From the NCBI GenBank assembly GCA_947174175.1, contig CAMWHW010000005.1:1-13515 (forward strand): DNA of 13,515 nt, written 5' to 3'. Both the position numbers and the translations under genes were made by a program. Position 1 is the first letter of the stretch. The number at the start of each line of letters is the position of its first letter. Below the pieces are notes generated by a model, which did no database searches, was not told the DNA's origin, and saw nothing but the letters and a program-made list of their open reading frames with translations. Positions 13,443 to 13,515 of the stretch are shown piece by piece. The stretch is from an uncultured Clostridia bacterium (lineage in GTDB: Bacteria; Bacillota; Clostridia; Christensenellales; Borkfalkiaceae).

Positions 13443-13515
13443 TCCAGCTCTCCCAGCGAGAAAGCCGCAAGCGCGCACACCGCAACCGCCGCGGTTTCGG
13501 CGCGCAGTATACGCT
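13439..13515 (-). CDS. rsmE: C-terminus of 16S rRNA m3U1498 methyltransferase RsmE (partial)
   Basis: Only the last 25 codons are in the window, too short to show up in a length-filtered ORF search. The frame ends at TGA 13439-13441 and overlaps the mtaB ATG as ATGA. It begins RILRAETAAVAVCALAAF and matches the conserved end of RsmE, where LGxRILRxETA closes the SPOUT knot that binds S-adenosylmethionine. RsmE methylates U1498 of 16S rRNA. Placement directly before mtaB is the usual Firmicutes order (prmA-rsmE-mtaB), which supports the call. The promoter and start are outside the window. Confidence 0.88.
   Translation of the reverse strand, partial: RILRAETAAVAVCALAAFSLGELE

Noticed and set aside
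1..13515. Searched by eye for CRISPR repeats, insertion-sequence ends, tRNA/rRNA genes and phage genes
   Set aside because: No regularly spaced long repeats, transposase motifs or RNA-gene signatures were seen; gaps between genes are short except 9009-9252, which is described above.

Overview
The window looks like a chromosomal segment of a Gram-positive-type bacterium of the Bacillota/Clostridia, perhaps an uncultured gut lineage. The evidence is the gene content: a PrsW-type protease, a ThrE-family exporter, a single-chain ABC/FtsX transporter, DegV, two lipoproteins with short lipoboxes, and the rsmE-mtaB-HIT order common in Firmicutes. Strong Shine-Dalgarno (SD) sites and simple sigma-A-like promoters agree. 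I cannot name a genus. All genes but one (degV) lie on the minus strand. I see no tRNA, rRNA, CRISPR array, insertion sequence or phage gene.

Right end, transcribed leftward (13515 to 10243): the last 25 codons of rsmE overlap mtaB by ATGA. Then come a PrsW-like intramembrane protease with an extra C-terminal extracytoplasmic domain, and a HIT-family hydrolase whose start lies inside the end of the prsW-like gene. A strong bidirectional terminator (10198-10231) separates this operon from the convergent degV gene.

Centre: degV (plus) and a small HTH-plus-four-TM regulator (minus) are divergent. Their shared ~245-bp intergenic region holds two well-formed promoters and, between them, a cluster of inverted and direct repeats that looks like an operator array. 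The regulator gene has a consensus TATAAT ending 6 nt before its ATG and no SD, so it is probably read from a leaderless mRNA. The same promoter probably drives a tight leftward operon: regulator, ThrE-like exporter, glutamyl-tRNA synthetase variant, and a large ABC ATPase/FtsX permease fusion.

Left end: a separate promoter drives a lipoprotein with an STGAT motif typical of covalent FMN attachment, followed by its own terminator. Then comes an ApbE-family FMN transferase lipoprotein, again with a TATAAT box directly before its ATG, and 1 nt after its stop the start of a further membrane-anchored protein that runs off the window. The lipoprotein/ApbE pair suggests a flavin-based redox module on the outer face of the membrane. 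Nothing here is clearly a new system. The most unusual signals are the paired leaderless-type promoters, the repeat array between degV and the regulator, and the flavinylation module.
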